NCBI RefSeq assembly: GCF_014649855.1
Contig: NZ_BMTV01000012.1
Location: forward strand, 62,001 to 126,000
Origin: Streptomyces roseolus
GTDB lineage: Bacteria; Actinomycetota; Actinomycetes; Streptomycetales; Streptomycetaceae
Reading direction: 5' to 3'
Length of the DNA: 64,000 bases
In this document: positions 32,342 through 42,915 of the stretch, one piece after another
How positions within the stretch are numbered: the stretch's first letter is position 1
How the letters are laid out: each line of letters opens with the position of its first letter
The notes under the pieces: generated by a model
What the model saw: the letters and a program-made list of their open reading frames with translations, nothing else
The model's database searches: none
Told to the model about the DNA's origin: nothing
Translations under genes and position numbers: made by a program

Positions 32342-32980
32342 ATGAGCTTCGGCGAACCGAACAACCCCTACGGCCAGCCGCCGCAGGGCCAGCAGCCGGG
32401 CTACGGCTACCCGCAGGCCCCCCAGGGCGTCCCGCAGCAGGGCAACTACGGCTACCCGGCCGCCCCGCCCGTCTCGCCGTACGGCGCCTACCCGGGCGGC
32501 CCGGGCATGGTGCCGCAGTCGATGCCGGGTCTGCTGACGACGGCGCGGGTCTTCCTGTACCTGATCTCCGCGGTGCAGATCGTGCTCGGCCTCATCTACG
32601 TCTACGTGGCGAGCATCGCCAGCGACGCCTCGGACCTCGCGTCCGACTACGGCAGCGGCAGCGACAACCCGTTCGAGGACATCGGCGACTTCGCCGCCGG
32701 CGCCGCCATCGCCCTCGCCCTCGTGTTCCTGGGCCTCGCCGCCCTCTCGATCACGCTCGCGGTCAAGTTCGGCAGCGGCGGCCAGGGCGTGCGGATCACC
32801 ACGGTGATCTACGGCGCGCTCGGCACCATCGTGGGCGCCATCGGCCTCTTCATCGGTCTCGACTCGGGCCTGGCCACGGCCGTGATCTTCCCGCTGATCT
32901 GGGTCACCTTCGGCGTGATCATCACGCTCGCGCCGGTGGTCCCCAGCGGCACCGCCTGGTTCTCCCGCCCGCGCTACTGA
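32342..32980 (+). CDS. Membrane protein with Gln/Gly/Pro/Tyr-rich N-terminus
   Basis: 212 residues. The first 60 residues are low complexity (NNPYGQPPQGQQPGYGYPQAP), typical of many actinobacterial envelope proteins and probably cytoplasmic. Four membrane segments follow (about 65-85, 110-135, 145-170, 175-200). I do not recognise a named function. ATG 32342 is preceded by a strong GGAGGAAAG. The 270-base gap to the divergent folD holds a perfect ten-base palindrome TGCACGTGCA near 32173 that could be an operator. A perfect hairpin ends the gene. Confidence 0.82.
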   Translation: MSFGEPNNPYGQPPQGQQPGYGYPQAPQGVPQQGNYGYPAAPPVSPYGAYPGGPGMVPQSMPGLLTTARVFLYLISAVQIVLGLIYVYVASIASDASDLASDYGSGSDNPFEDIGDFAAGAAIALALVFLGLAALSITLAVKFGSGGQGVRITTVIYGALGTIVGAIGLFIGLDSGLATAVIFPLIWVTFGVIITLAPVVPSGTAWFSRPRY

Positions 32981-32990
32981 TCCGCGCGGC

Positions 32991-33036
32991 ACGCCGAAGG
33001 GCCCGGCTCCCCGACGGGAGCCGGGCCCTTCGGCGT
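32991..33036. terminator. Bidirectional terminator with a perfect 21-bp stem
   Basis: The arms 32991-33011 and 33016-33036 are perfect complements around a CGAC loop. It lies between convergent genes ending at 32980 and 33042, so it should serve both. Confidence 0.9.
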
Positions 33037-33041
33037 ACCCG

Positions 33042-34484
33042 CTACTTCCTCTTCAGCACCGCGAAGCCGTCCGAGCGGTGGACGATCTCGTACGCCGCCT
33101 CCGGGTGCAATTGCGAAGCCGTCACGGCCGGGTCCGAGGTCTGGCCCGACCAGCCGCGCAGGTCGAGGGCCAGGTAGTCGGGGGTGGCGCCCTTCGAGGT
33201 GCCCACCCAGTAGACCGTGTGGTCGGCGGTGAGGTGCGCGAGGAGCGGGACGTCCGCCTCGACGGAGGCGCCCTCGGGGACCGCCGCGACGGCCGCGCGG
33301 GCCTGCTCGGCGCGGAGGTCGGCGGCGTACGTCTCCGGTTTCAGCAGCTCCCGCAGCGGCAGGTTCGCGGCAAGGACGAGCGCGACGGCCGTGGCGGCGG
33401 CGACGGCGACCTTGCCGTAGGAGGCGAGCCAGGGGCGCGGCGAGGTGCGCACCGCGCGGACCGCGTCCACCAGGGCCAGGAAGACGATCGGCATGAGGAC
33501 GGCGCTGTAGTGCCAGTGCAGGCCCCAGTGGTTGGCGTCCTGGGAGACGAACCGCCAGCCGAGGGTGGGCAGGGCGAGCAGCACCAGCGGGGAGCGCAGC
33601 GCGAGGAAGCCGGTGATCGCGAGGAGGTACAGGACCATCTCCCAGCGTTCGCCGGACGTCAGCGCGTCGGTGGCGATCTGGACGAGGGAGGTCTCGGCGC
33701 CGCCGCCGGTCTTCTCGATCTTGGCCCAGTAGTCGTACTGGCCGAGCTTGCTGGCCGTCGGGATGAGGACGAGGACGGTCAGCGCGAAGAAGGCGGCGCC
33801 GAAGGCGGCGAGCGCCGCGCCGAGCTTCTTCTGTCCCTTGAGGGCGAGGACGACGCCGACCATGGCGACGGTCAGGCCCATGTCCTCCTTGACGAGGACG
33901 AGCGGAGCCGACCAGGCGACGGCGGCGGTCCAGCGGCCGAGGAGCAGCGCGCGGCAGGTCAGGGCGAGCAGCGGGACGGCGAAGGCGATCTCGTGGAAGT
34001 CGGACTTCACCGCCTCCTGGAGGCCCCAGGACAGGCCGTAGGCGACGGTGAGGGCGAGGCCGGTGGCCCGGCTGCCGAGGATCTGCTGGGCGGTGCGGCC
34101 GACGATCACGGCGGAGCCGGCGAAGAGCGCGGCCTGCGCGAAGAGCAGCGAGACCGGCGAGGGCCAGAGCCAGTAGAGCGGGGCGAGGAGCGCCGTCACG
34201 GGGCTGAAGTGGTCGCCGAGTATGGGGAAGCCGGGCCCCTTGATGTCGGCGACGGGGACCCGGAACTCGGCGTAGGAGCGGACGGCCTGCCCGAAGATGC
34301 CGAGGTCCCAGGAGGGGGTGCGGAAGTGGTCGTACTGCACCCAGGAGTAGAGGAAGTACAGGGCGGTGAGGACGGCCGCGATCAGCACGTACGGGAGGTA
34401 CGGCACGGGCGCGGCGGCGGTGTCATCGGCGGGCCGTTCGCCGGCGGGGTCCGCCGACGCTCGTCTCAGTACGTCCAACACCAC
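33042..34484 (-). CDS. DUF2079 integral membrane protein
   Basis: 480 residues with about ten membrane helices. Family blocks include WDLGIFGQAVRSYAEFRVPVADIKGPGFPILGDHFSPVTALLAPLYWLWPSP with the conserved acidic and His residues, DFHEIAFAVPLLALTCRALL and LVKEDMGLTVAMVGV. These suggest a GT-C-like glycosyltransferase fold with Asp/His near the first loop, but no activity is established for the family. The C-terminal part is a soluble domain. GTG 34484 has GGAG 4 bases upstream. It is convergent with the gene at 32342. Confidence 0.85.
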   Translation of the reverse strand: MVLDVLRRASADPAGERPADDTAAAPVPYLPYVLIAAVLTALYFLYSWVQYDHFRTPSWDLGIFGQAVRSYAEFRVPVADIKGPGFPILGDHFSPVTALLAPLYWLWPSPVSLLFAQAALFAGSAVIVGRTAQQILGSRATGLALTVAYGLSWGLQEAVKSDFHEIAFAVPLLALTCRALLLGRWTAAVAWSAPLVLVKEDMGLTVAMVGVVLALKGQKKLGAALAAFGAAFFALTVLVLIPTASKLGQYDYWAKIEKTGGGAETSLVQIATDALTSGERWEMVLYLLAITGFLALRSPLVLLALPTLGWRFVSQDANHWGLHWHYSAVLMPIVFLALVDAVRAVRTSPRPWLASYGKVAVAAATAVALVLAANLPLRELLKPETYAADLRAEQARAAVAAVPEGASVEADVPLLAHLTADHTVYWVGTSKGATPDYLALDLRGWSGQTSDPAVTASQLHPEAAYEIVHRSDGFAVLKRK

Positions 34485-34537
34485 GTCTCCACTACTGCCG
34501 GCCGGGCCAGGGCCTGACCATTAGACCAGAGACGACT

Positions 34538-34567
34538 GTGGGGCCCTCCTGTTCCGGAGGGCCCCAC
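34538..34567 (-). terminator. purNH terminator
   Basis: GTGGGGCCCTCC (34538-34549) pairs with GGAGGGCCCCAC (34556-34567) around TGTTCC, 12 bases beyond the purH stop. Confidence 0.85.
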
Positions 34568-34579
34568 GGTCGCGTGGCG

Positions 34580-36119
<1,540 letters not shown>

Positions 36120-36139
<20 letters not shown>

Positions 36140-36758
36140 CGATCTGAACCTTTCGTCCCTCAATGCGGTAGCCGTGCCGGGCGAGACGCCCCACGACGTC
36201 GACGAGCAGCGAGCGCTCGACTTCCTTGATGCGCTCGTGCAGAGCGGATTCATCGTCCGACTCCCGTACCTCGACCACGCCCTGGGCGATGATCGGGCCG
36301 GTGTCGACGCCGTCGTCGACGAAGTGGACGGTGCACCCGGTGACCTTCACGCCGTGGGCGAGCGCGTCACGCACCCCGTGGGCACCGGGAAAACTGGGGA
36401 GGAGCGCCGGGTGGGTGTTGACGACCCGGCCGCCGAAGCGGGCGAGGAACTCCTTGCCGAGGATCTTCATGAACCCGGCCGAGACGACGAGGTCCGGCTC
36501 GTGGGCGGCGGTGGCGTCGGCCAGGGCGCGGTCCCACTCCTCGCGGCTCGCGTGGTCCTTCACCCGGCACACGAAGGTGGGGATCCCGGCCCGCTCGGCC
36601 CGCTCCAGGCCGGCGATGGAATCGCGGTCGGCGCCGACGGCGACGATCTCCGCGCCGTAGCCCTCGGGGTCGGCGGCGATGCCGTCGAGGAGGGCCTGGA
36701 GGTTGGTACCCGACCCGGAGACCAGAACGACAAGGCGGGCGGCAGCCACTGGGGTCAC
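36120..36758 (-). CDS. purN: Phosphoribosylglycinamide formyltransferase
   Basis: 212 residues. It formylates GAR in purine synthesis with 10-formyl-THF. The phosphate-binding loop is LVSGSGTNLQALLDGI, and the catalytic Asn-His-Asp set lies in VVNTHPALLPSFPGAHGVRDALAHGVKVTGCTVHFVDDGVDTGPI. GTG 36758 and GTG 36749 are both possible; neither has an ideal Shine-Dalgarno sequence. It leads the purN-purH operon, with overlapping reading frames. The promoter must lie in the 210-base gap shared with the divergent gene at 36969. Confidence 0.95.
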
Positions 36759-36968
36759 TCTTTCCGTGGTTATTGTGCGGTCCTACGAACGAATCGTGCC
36801 CGTCGATACGGGGAACCCTACGAATGGCTCGACCGTCAGCAACGATACCGGCACACGGGACGGCCCCCACGGGACGGGGGCGGGGCAGGGCGGTAGCGTC
36901 AGGGTCCGACGCCGGTCACGCCGCCCGGTGCGAAGCGGTCACGACGACAGAGGGAAGACGCCCAGCAG

Positions 36969-37739
36969 ATGCCGGATCGCCAGTCCACGAACGACAACAA
37001 CCCGTTCGCCCCGCCGCCCGAGGGCACTCCCGACCAGCCGTGGCAGCCGCGCCGGCCGGACGGTTCCGCGGGCTCCGGCGGCCCGGACGGATCGGGTGCT
37101 TCGGGCGGCTCGGACGGCGACGACGCCGGCTCCTCGTCGCCCGTGACGGGCGGCGCCGACGGGCGCTGGAGCCCGCGCCAGCCGGGCCGCTCCTCCGCCG
37201 GCTTCGGGCGCGGCCCGGAGCGCGGGGCCGACCGCCAGGGCGGTCAGGGCGGCTCCGGGCCCGAGCGGCCCGGGCTGCGCTGGGACCCCACGGACCCGGC
37301 CCAGCGGCGCGCGCGGTACGCGATCCTCGGCGGCATGTGGGCCTTCTTCTTCGCGATCTTCGACATCCCGGAGCTGGCCCTGCTGCTCGGCGCGCTCTCG
37401 CTGTACTGGGCGGTCAGCTCGCTGCGCGCCAAGCCGAAGGCGGCGACGGAGACCCCGGCGGGGGTGTCGCCGGAATCACAGGGCGCGTCCCAGCCCTCGG
37501 GACAGCCGGCCGCGGCGGCCGGTGCCCCGAACCCGGCCCGCTCGATGCGGACGGCGGCCGTCAGCGGCCTGGTGGCCTCGACCGTGGCCCTGCTGATCGT
37601 GGGCCTCGGCTTCACGATGCAGCTGGTCTACAAGGACTTCTACGACTGCCGGGAGGACGCTCTCACCCACGCGGGCGCGGTCTCCTGCAACGACCTCCTG
37701 CCCAAGCCGCTCCGGGACGGGTTCGGGGTGCGCGACTAG
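36969..37739 (+). CDS. Membrane protein with disordered N-terminus
   Basis: 256 residues. About 100 residues of Gly/Ser/Pro/Asp-rich sequence precede a short hydrophobic pair (GGMWAFFFAIFDIPELALLLGALSLYWAV, about 118-148), another linker, and a helix (AVSGLVASTVALLIVGLGFTMQLVY, about 195-220). The end carries two Cys (FYDCREDALTHAGAVSCNDLL), probably outside and disulfide-linked. No known domain. It is divergent from purN and convergent with the DUF6350 gene. Confidence 0.75.
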   Translation: MPDRQSTNDNNPFAPPPEGTPDQPWQPRRPDGSAGSGGPDGSGASGGSDGDDAGSSSPVTGGADGRWSPRQPGRSSAGFGRGPERGADRQGGQGGSGPERPGLRWDPTDPAQRRARYAILGGMWAFFFAIFDIPELALLLGALSLYWAVSSLRAKPKAATETPAGVSPESQGASQPSGQPAAAAGAPNPARSMRTAAVSGLVASTVALLIVGLGFTMQLVYKDFYDCREDALTHAGAVSCNDLLPKPLRDGFGVRD

Positions 37740-37764
37740 TCGCCTCCGGTTCCGTTCCCCCCGG

Positions 37765-39327
37765 TCACTCCGCCCCGGTCGTCCCCGACGGCCGGGGCGG
37801 TTCCGTGTGCGGAAGCGGTGCCGCGGGCCGGGGCGGCGCCGGGAGCGGGGGCAGGTCCGCGGGCCGGGGCGGCGCCGGGAGCGGGGGCAGGTCCGCGTAC
37901 GGGGGCGTCTCCCAGGAGGCGGGGAGGTAGTCGTACGGCACGTAGTCCTCGTCCTCCCCGTCGTCCTCGCCGGTCAGCGGGAAGCCGGACACGGCGGCGG
38001 GTGCGGAGGCGACGGAGGGCGCGGCGGAGGCCGCCAGGGCAGGTTCCGGCGCCGCGGCCGCCCTGACCTTCCCGGCCTTCCTGGAGGCCTTCGGCGGCTT
38101 CGGCGGCTTCGGTTCCCTCGGCCGTTCCGAGCGGGGGACCCGGCGGCCCCAGGCCCGCACCGTCAGCGCCGTCGGCAGACCGACGGCGACCCCCCACAGC
38201 ACCGCCGCCGCGCCCGCCTGCCACCACACCGGGCCGAAGGCGAGCAGCCGGCCCGTGCCCAGCGGGCCGCCGGCCGCGCCCGCGAGGACCGCGACCGCCG
38301 CCCCGGAGGCCCAGGCCGCGCCCAGCGCCGCGAGCGCCGTCTCCCGGGCCCGGCCGGTGCCGGTGGAGCGGCCCACCGAGCGGCCGAGGGCCACCGCCGC
38401 GAGCAGCGGCACGGTCGCCGCCGCCCACTGCGGCCAGCCGCCGCGCCCCTCCGGCGGCAGTGCCGCCAGGAGCGGGAAGGGCGGCACGGCGGGGTCGCCG
38501 AGGAGGCCCAGCGGGGTCGCGAGCGCGCCCGTGCCGAGGGCGAAGCCGGGACCGAGGCCGTACGCGGCGGCCCACACGGCGGCGTTCGGCAGCAGCGCGA
38601 GGACGAGGAGCGCCAGCGCCACCCGACCGGACCACTCCCCCGCGATTCCCTCGAACGAGGCCCGCGCCGCGCCCGCGCGCCAGACCAGCGCGGTCCCGGC
38701 GAGCACCGCGCCGCCCGCGAGCAGCGTCACCAGGCCGGTGCCCGCCCCGCGCAGCGCGGCGGCGACCTCCTCCCGGCCCGGCAGGGGCCGCCCCAGCGCC
38801 GCCCAGACGCCCGCGCCGGTCGCGCCGAGGACCACGCCGGGCAGCCACAGCCCGGCGGTGACGAGGTCGGCGGGGAGCGGGCCGCTCTCGCTGTAGACCA
38901 CGATCACGGCGGCGACCAGCAGGTACCCCCCGGAGACCGCGCCCAGCGCGCCGGCCGGGGAGGGCCTGGGACGGTTCTCGTCGGCGGGGTCGAGGGTGGA
39001 CCGGGCGGTCCGGTGGAGCAGCCAGACCGGCAGCGCGGAGAGCAGCAGCGGCACGATCCCGAGCGGTGCGGGGAGCCCGCCGAGGGTGTCGGTGCGGAGG
39101 AGGTCCACGCCGTGGGCGAGGAGCCAGAGCCCGGCGGCGAGGTGGAGGGCGCCGCCGGCGCCGCTGTCGGGGAACGGCGAGCTGATCCAGGCCACGATCA
39201 CCAGGACCGCGAGCGTGCCGACGCCGAGTCCGGCGGCGACCCCGCCGCGGACGCAGGCGGTGGCGAACGCGGCGGAACGCCCGCCCTGGACCAGGGTGTG
39301 CTCGGTCAGGTGGGTCACGGGGGCCAT
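37765..39327 (-). CDS. DUF6350-type polytopic membrane protein
   Basis: 520 residues. Roughly ten hydrophobic segments fill residues 25-390, then a basic, Lys/Pro-rich cytoplasmic tail (about 395-520). Similar Streptomyces proteins are annotated DUF6350 or cell-division-like, as I recall; function is not known. The tail contains a 12-residue Pro-rich unit repeated in tandem, ADLPPLPAPPRP. ATG 39327 is chosen because MAPVTHLTEHTL begins the conserved part. The longer frame to 39369 runs into the divergent promoter region. Confidence 0.75.
   Translation of the reverse strand: MAPVTHLTEHTLVQGGRSAAFATACVRGGVAAGLGVGTLAVLVIVAWISSPFPDSGAGGALHLAAGLWLLAHGVDLLRTDTLGGLPAPLGIVPLLLSALPVWLLHRTARSTLDPADENRPRPSPAGALGAVSGGYLLVAAVIVVYSESGPLPADLVTAGLWLPGVVLGATGAGVWAALGRPLPGREEVAAALRGAGTGLVTLLAGGAVLAGTALVWRAGAARASFEGIAGEWSGRVALALLVLALLPNAAVWAAAYGLGPGFALGTGALATPLGLLGDPAVPPFPLLAALPPEGRGGWPQWAAATVPLLAAVALGRSVGRSTGTGRARETALAALGAAWASGAAVAVLAGAAGGPLGTGRLLAFGPVWWQAGAAAVLWGVAVGLPTALTVRAWGRRVPRSERPREPKPPKPPKASRKAGKVRAAAAPEPALAASAAPSVASAPAAVSGFPLTGEDDGEDEDYVPYDYLPASWETPPYADLPPLPAPPRPADLPPLPAPPRPAAPLPHTEPPRPSGTTGAE
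37823..37894. repeat. Tandem 36-bp coding repeat near the DUF6350 3' end
   Basis: Two 36-base copies (37823-37858 and 37859-37894) encode the repeated Pro-rich 12-mer of the tail. The frame is preserved. Confidence 0.85.
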
Positions 39328-39438
39328 GCTGCCAACGACACGCGCTTTCGCGGCGTAACAGGCAAACATCCGTTGTGTCGCTCAAGATACGTTTATGTAC
39401 TTTTCCGCCCAGAGGTGTTCTGCGGGAGGTCGACACCG

Positions 39439-40734
39439 ATGAGCCAGACGAGCCGGGGCGGCGACACCGCGCCCCCCTCCGCCGCCACCGCGCTGCCGAC
39501 ACCGAAGGAGCGGCGCCGGCTGCGCGAGGCGCTCTGCCTGAGCGAGGAGCAGGTCGCCGAGGCGATGGGCGTCACGAAAGCCACCGTCAAGGCCTGGGAG
39601 ACCGGCCGCTCCGCCCCGCGCGGCCGCAAGCGCGAGGCGTACGCGAAGCTGCTCGGCGACGCGCCGGCGGACGTCTCCGAGGAGACCCCGGGCGCCGCCG
39701 CCGAGAAGCCGGCCCCCGGGCCGGCTCTCACGCCCGCGCCCGCCGACGTACGGCCGAAGGTCGCCGCCAAGCGGGCCGCCAAGCCCCCGAAGGCGCCCTC
39801 CGGACTCGAACAGCGCAAGAAACCGGCACCGGCACCGGCACCGGCACCGGCACCGCAGCCGGGGCCGGAGCCGGAGCTGGAACCGGAGTCGGAGTCGGAG
39901 TCCGTGGTGGAATCCGCGCCCGCGCCCGTGCCCGGGCTCACGCCCGAGCAGGCGTTCGACGCACTGTACGCGTACGCGGCCCCCGGCCTCGTCCACCAGG
40001 CATATCTGCTGACCGGACGCCGGCAGCTCTCCCGGGAGGCCGTCGAGCACGCCTTCCGGCACGCCTGGGAGCACTGGCCCGAGGTGGCCACGGACGCCGA
40101 CCCGGTCGGCTGGGTGCGGGCGGCGGCGTACGAGTACGCCCTCTCGCCCTGGCACCGGCTGCGCCGCGCCCACCGGCATCCCGACGCCCCGCCGACCGAG
40201 GCCGGGCGGCGGGCGCTGCTCGGCGCGCTGCTCGACCTGCCGGCGCCGTACCGTCGTACCGTCCTGCTCTACGACGGGCTCGGGCTCGATCTGCCCGAGA
40301 CGGCCGCCGAGACGGAGGCCAGCACCCCCGCCGCCGCCAACCGGCTGCTGTACGCGCACGCGGAGATCGGCCGGCGGGTGCCGGAGCTCGCCGAGCCCGA
40401 GGCGCTCCAGCGGCGGCTCGCCGCGCTGGTCGCGGAGGCGCCGACGGCGACGCTGCCGGGGGCCCGTACGGTCCGCGGCGGCAGCGAGCGGCGGGCCCGG
40501 CGGACGACCCGGGCGGTGGTCGGGGCGACGGCGGTGCTCGCCTGCCTCACGGCCCTGACGGCGGTCACGGCGCCGACCCGGTACATCCCGGAGGTCGCGC
40601 CCGGCCAGACCGTCAACGGCGTGCCGGTGCGCGGCGGGCCGCAGCAGCTCGGCGAGGAGGACGTGGAGCTGCGCGACCGGCTGCGCTCCCAGCCGAACCC
40701 GGGTCCCGAGCGGCTGATCCCGGCCGCCGAGTAG
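39439..40734 (+). CDS. HTH protein with sigma-factor-like region and membrane-proximal tail
   Basis: 431 residues. An N-terminal XRE helix-turn-helix (about 20-65: LREALCLSEEQVAEAMGVTKATVKAWETGRSAPRG) is followed by a Lys/Ala/Pro and then Glu/Ser-rich linker (about 80-165). A second domain (about 170-320) resembles ECF sigma regions 2 and 4 in degenerate form: LVHQAYLLTGRRQLSREAVEHAFRHAWEHWPEV and LLDLPAPYRRTVLLYDGLGLDLPETAAE. A hydrophobic helix (about 350-370) precedes a short tail. It may be an XRE-sigma hybrid regulator; no target is known. The linker contains five CCGGCA repeats. ATG 39439 has GGGAGG 10 bases upstream. Confidence 0.78.
   Translation: MSQTSRGGDTAPPSAATALPTPKERRRLREALCLSEEQVAEAMGVTKATVKAWETGRSAPRGRKREAYAKLLGDAPADVSEETPGAAAEKPAPGPALTPAPADVRPKVAAKRAAKPPKAPSGLEQRKKPAPAPAPAPAPQPGPEPELEPESESESVVESAPAPVPGLTPEQAFDALYAYAAPGLVHQAYLLTGRRQLSREAVEHAFRHAWEHWPEVATDADPVGWVRAAAYEYALSPWHRLRRAHRHPDAPPTEAGRRALLGALLDLPAPYRRTVLLYDGLGLDLPETAAETEASTPAAANRLLYAHAEIGRRVPELAEPEALQRRLAALVAEAPTATLPGARTVRGGSERRARRTTRAVVGATAVLACLTALTAVTAPTRYIPEVAPGQTVNGVPVRGGPQQLGEEDVELRDRLRSQPNPGPERLIPAAE
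39823..39852 (+). repeat. Hexanucleotide repeat (CCGGCA) x5 in coding sequence
   Basis: Five perfect CCGGCA units encode alternating Pro-Ala in the linker of the HTH/sigma-like protein. Changes in unit number would keep the frame but alter linker length. Confidence 0.95.
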
Positions 40735-40756
40735 CCGCCGGCGTGCCCCCCGGTAC

Positions 40757-40806
40757 GCGCGTGGGCCCCGCCCCTCCGGTCTCCCGGAGGGGCGGGGCCC
40801 ACGCGC
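40757..40806. terminator. Bidirectional terminator with 23-bp stem
   Basis: Arms 40757-40779 and 40784-40806 are perfectly complementary around TCTC. It lies between the convergent gene ends at 40734 and 40831. Confidence 0.9.
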
Positions 40807-40830
40807 TTACGGCCTGTGCGGTGCCGTTCC

Positions 40831-41715
40831 TCAGCCCGCGAGGATGGCGCGCGCCAGCTTGGCGGTCTCGGTGGGGGTCTTGCCGACCTTCACACCGGCG
40901 GCCTCCAGGGCCTCCTTCTTCGCCGCGGCGGTGCCGGAGGAGCCGGAGACGATGGCGCCGGCGTGGCCCATGGTCTTGCCCTCGGGGGCGGTGAAGCCCG
41001 CGACGTAGCCGACGACCGGCTTGGTGACGTTGGCCTTGATGAAGTCGGCCGCACGCTCCTCGGCGTCGCCGCCGATCTCGCCGATCATGACGATCAGGTC
41101 GGTGTCGGGGTCCGCCTCGAAGGCCGCGAGGGCGTCGATGTGCGTGGTGCCGATGACCGGGTCGCCACCGATGCCGACGGCGGACGAGAAGCCGATGTCA
41201 CGGAGCTCGTACATCATCTGGTACGTCAGCGTGCCGGACTTCGAGACCAGGCCGATGCGGCCCGGCTTCGTGATGTCGCCCGGGATGATGCCGGCGTTGG
41301 ACTGGCCCGGGGTGATGAGACCGGGGCAGTTCGGGCCGATGAGGCGGGTCTTGTTGCCCTTCTCCACGGCGTACGCGTAGAACGCGGCGGAGTCGTGGAC
41401 GGCGATGCCCTCGGTGATGACGACGGCGAGGGGGATCTCGGCGTCGATCGCCTCGACGACGGCGGCCTTGGCGAAGGCCGGCGGCACGAACAGGACCGAG
41501 ACGTTGGCGCCGGTCTCCTTCATGGCCTCGGCGACGGTGCCGAAGACGGGGACCTCGGTGCCGTCGAAGTCGACCTTGGTGCCGGCCTTGCGCGGGTTCA
41601 CGCCGCCGACGATGTTGGTGCCGTCACCCAGCATGAGCTTGGTGTGCTTCATGCCCGTGGCACCGGTCATGCCCTGGACGATGACCTTGCTGTCCTTGTT
41701 GAGGAAGATAGCCAT
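40831..41715 (-). CDS. sucD: Succinyl-CoA synthetase alpha subunit
   Basis: 294 residues. With SucC it makes ATP or GTP from succinyl-CoA in the TCA cycle. The CoA-binding N-terminus is KVIVQGMTGATGMKHTKLMLGDGTNIVGGVNPRKAG. LIGPNCPGLITPGQ and the active-site histidine in GFTAPEGKTMGHAGAIVSG are typical. The gene starts 21 bases after sucC and shares its operon. A 23-bp hairpin follows. Confidence 0.97.
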   Translation of the reverse strand: MAIFLNKDSKVIVQGMTGATGMKHTKLMLGDGTNIVGGVNPRKAGTKVDFDGTEVPVFGTVAEAMKETGANVSVLFVPPAFAKAAVVEAIDAEIPLAVVITEGIAVHDSAAFYAYAVEKGNKTRLIGPNCPGLITPGQSNAGIIPGDITKPGRIGLVSKSGTLTYQMMYELRDIGFSSAVGIGGDPVIGTTHIDALAAFEADPDTDLIVMIGEIGGDAEERAADFIKANVTKPVVGYVAGFTAPEGKTMGHAGAIVSGSSGTAAAKKEALEAAGVKVGKTPTETAKLARAILAG

Positions 41716-41736
41716 GGCTGTTCTGTCCCTCTTCCC

Positions 41737-42915
41737 TTACTTCGCAGCCGCGAGCTCGGCGGCCTTGTCGGCCGCGCCGTCCATGGTGTCCACACGCTGC
41801 ACGAGCGGGTGGTTGGCGTCCGACAGGATCTTGCGACCCAGCTCCGCGTTGTTGCCGTCGAGGCGGACGACGAGCGGCTTGGTGACCTCTTCGCCCTTCG
41901 AGGCGAGGAGCTCCAGGGCCTGCACGATGCCGTTGGCGACCTCGTCACAGGCGGTGATGCCGCCGAAGACGTTGACGAACACGGACTTGACGTCCGCGTC
42001 GCCGAGGATGATCTCCAGGCCGTTCGCCATGACCTCGGCGGAGGCGCCGCCGCCGATGTCGAGGAAGTTGGCCGGCTTCACGCCGCCGTGGTTCTCACCG
42101 GCGTACGCGACGACGTCCAGGGTCGACATGACCAGGCCGGCGCCGTTGCCGATGATGCCGACCTCGCCGTCGAGCTTGACGTAGTTGAGGCCCTTGGCCT
42201 TGGCGGCGGCCTCCAGCGGGTTGGCCGCGGCCTTGTCCTCCAGGGCCTCGTGCTCCGGCTGGCGGAAGTCGGCGTTCTCGTCGAGCGAGACCTTGCCGTC
42301 GAGGGCCAGGATGCGGCCGTCCTTGGTCTTGACCAGCGGGTTGACCTCGACGAGGAGGGCGTCCTCGGCGACGAAGGTGTCCCACAGGGTGACCAGGACC
42401 TCGGCGACGCCCTCGGCGACCTCGGCCGGGAACTTCGCCTGGGCGACGATCTCGCGGGCCTTCTCCAGGGTGACGCCGTCGTTGGCGTTGACCGGGACCT
42501 TCGCGAGGGCCTCGGGGGTCTTCTCCGCGACCTCCTCGATGTCCATGCCGCCCTGCACCGAGGCCATGGCCAGGAAGGTGCGGTTGGTGCGGTCGAGGAG
42601 GTACGAGACGTAGTACTCGGCCTCGATCTCCGGGGACAGCTCGGCGATCATCACCTTGTGGACCGTGTGGCCCTTGATGTCCATGCCCAGGATGTCCGTC
42701 GCGCGGGCGACGGCCTCGTCCGGGGTGGCGGCCAGCTTGACGCCGCCGGCCTTGCCGCGGCCGCCGACCTTCACCTGGGCCTTGACGACCGACTTGCCGC
42801 CAAGACGCTCGGTGGCCTCGCGCGCCGCCTCAGGCGTGTCGATGACTTCACCGGCCAGCACCGGTACGCCGTGCTTGGCGAAGAGGTCCCTCGCCTGGTA
42901 CTCGAACAGGTCCAC
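41737..42915 (-). CDS. sucC: Succinyl-CoA synthetase beta subunit
   Basis: 392 residues, ATP-grasp subunit. MDLFEYQARDLFAKHGVPV begins the nucleotide-binding domain. VVKAQVKVGGRGKAGGVKLA and LVEVNPLVKTKDGRILALDGKVSLD are diagnostic, and GIIGNGAGLVMSTLDVV with NFLDIGGGA binds the phosphohistidine/CoA side. GTG 42915 is preceded by AAAGGGA and gives the standard length; the frame continues upstream to 43008 without support. It leads the sucC-sucD operon. Confidence 0.97.
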   Translation of the reverse strand: MDLFEYQARDLFAKHGVPVLAGEVIDTPEAAREATERLGGKSVVKAQVKVGGRGKAGGVKLAATPDEAVARATDILGMDIKGHTVHKVMIAELSPEIEAEYYVSYLLDRTNRTFLAMASVQGGMDIEEVAEKTPEALAKVPVNANDGVTLEKAREIVAQAKFPAEVAEGVAEVLVTLWDTFVAEDALLVEVNPLVKTKDGRILALDGKVSLDENADFRQPEHEALEDKAAANPLEAAAKAKGLNYVKLDGEVGIIGNGAGLVMSTLDVVAYAGENHGGVKPANFLDIGGGASAEVMANGLEIILGDADVKSVFVNVFGGITACDEVANGIVQALELLASKGEEVTKPLVVRLDGNNAELGRKILSDANHPLVQRVDTMDGAADKAAELAAAK

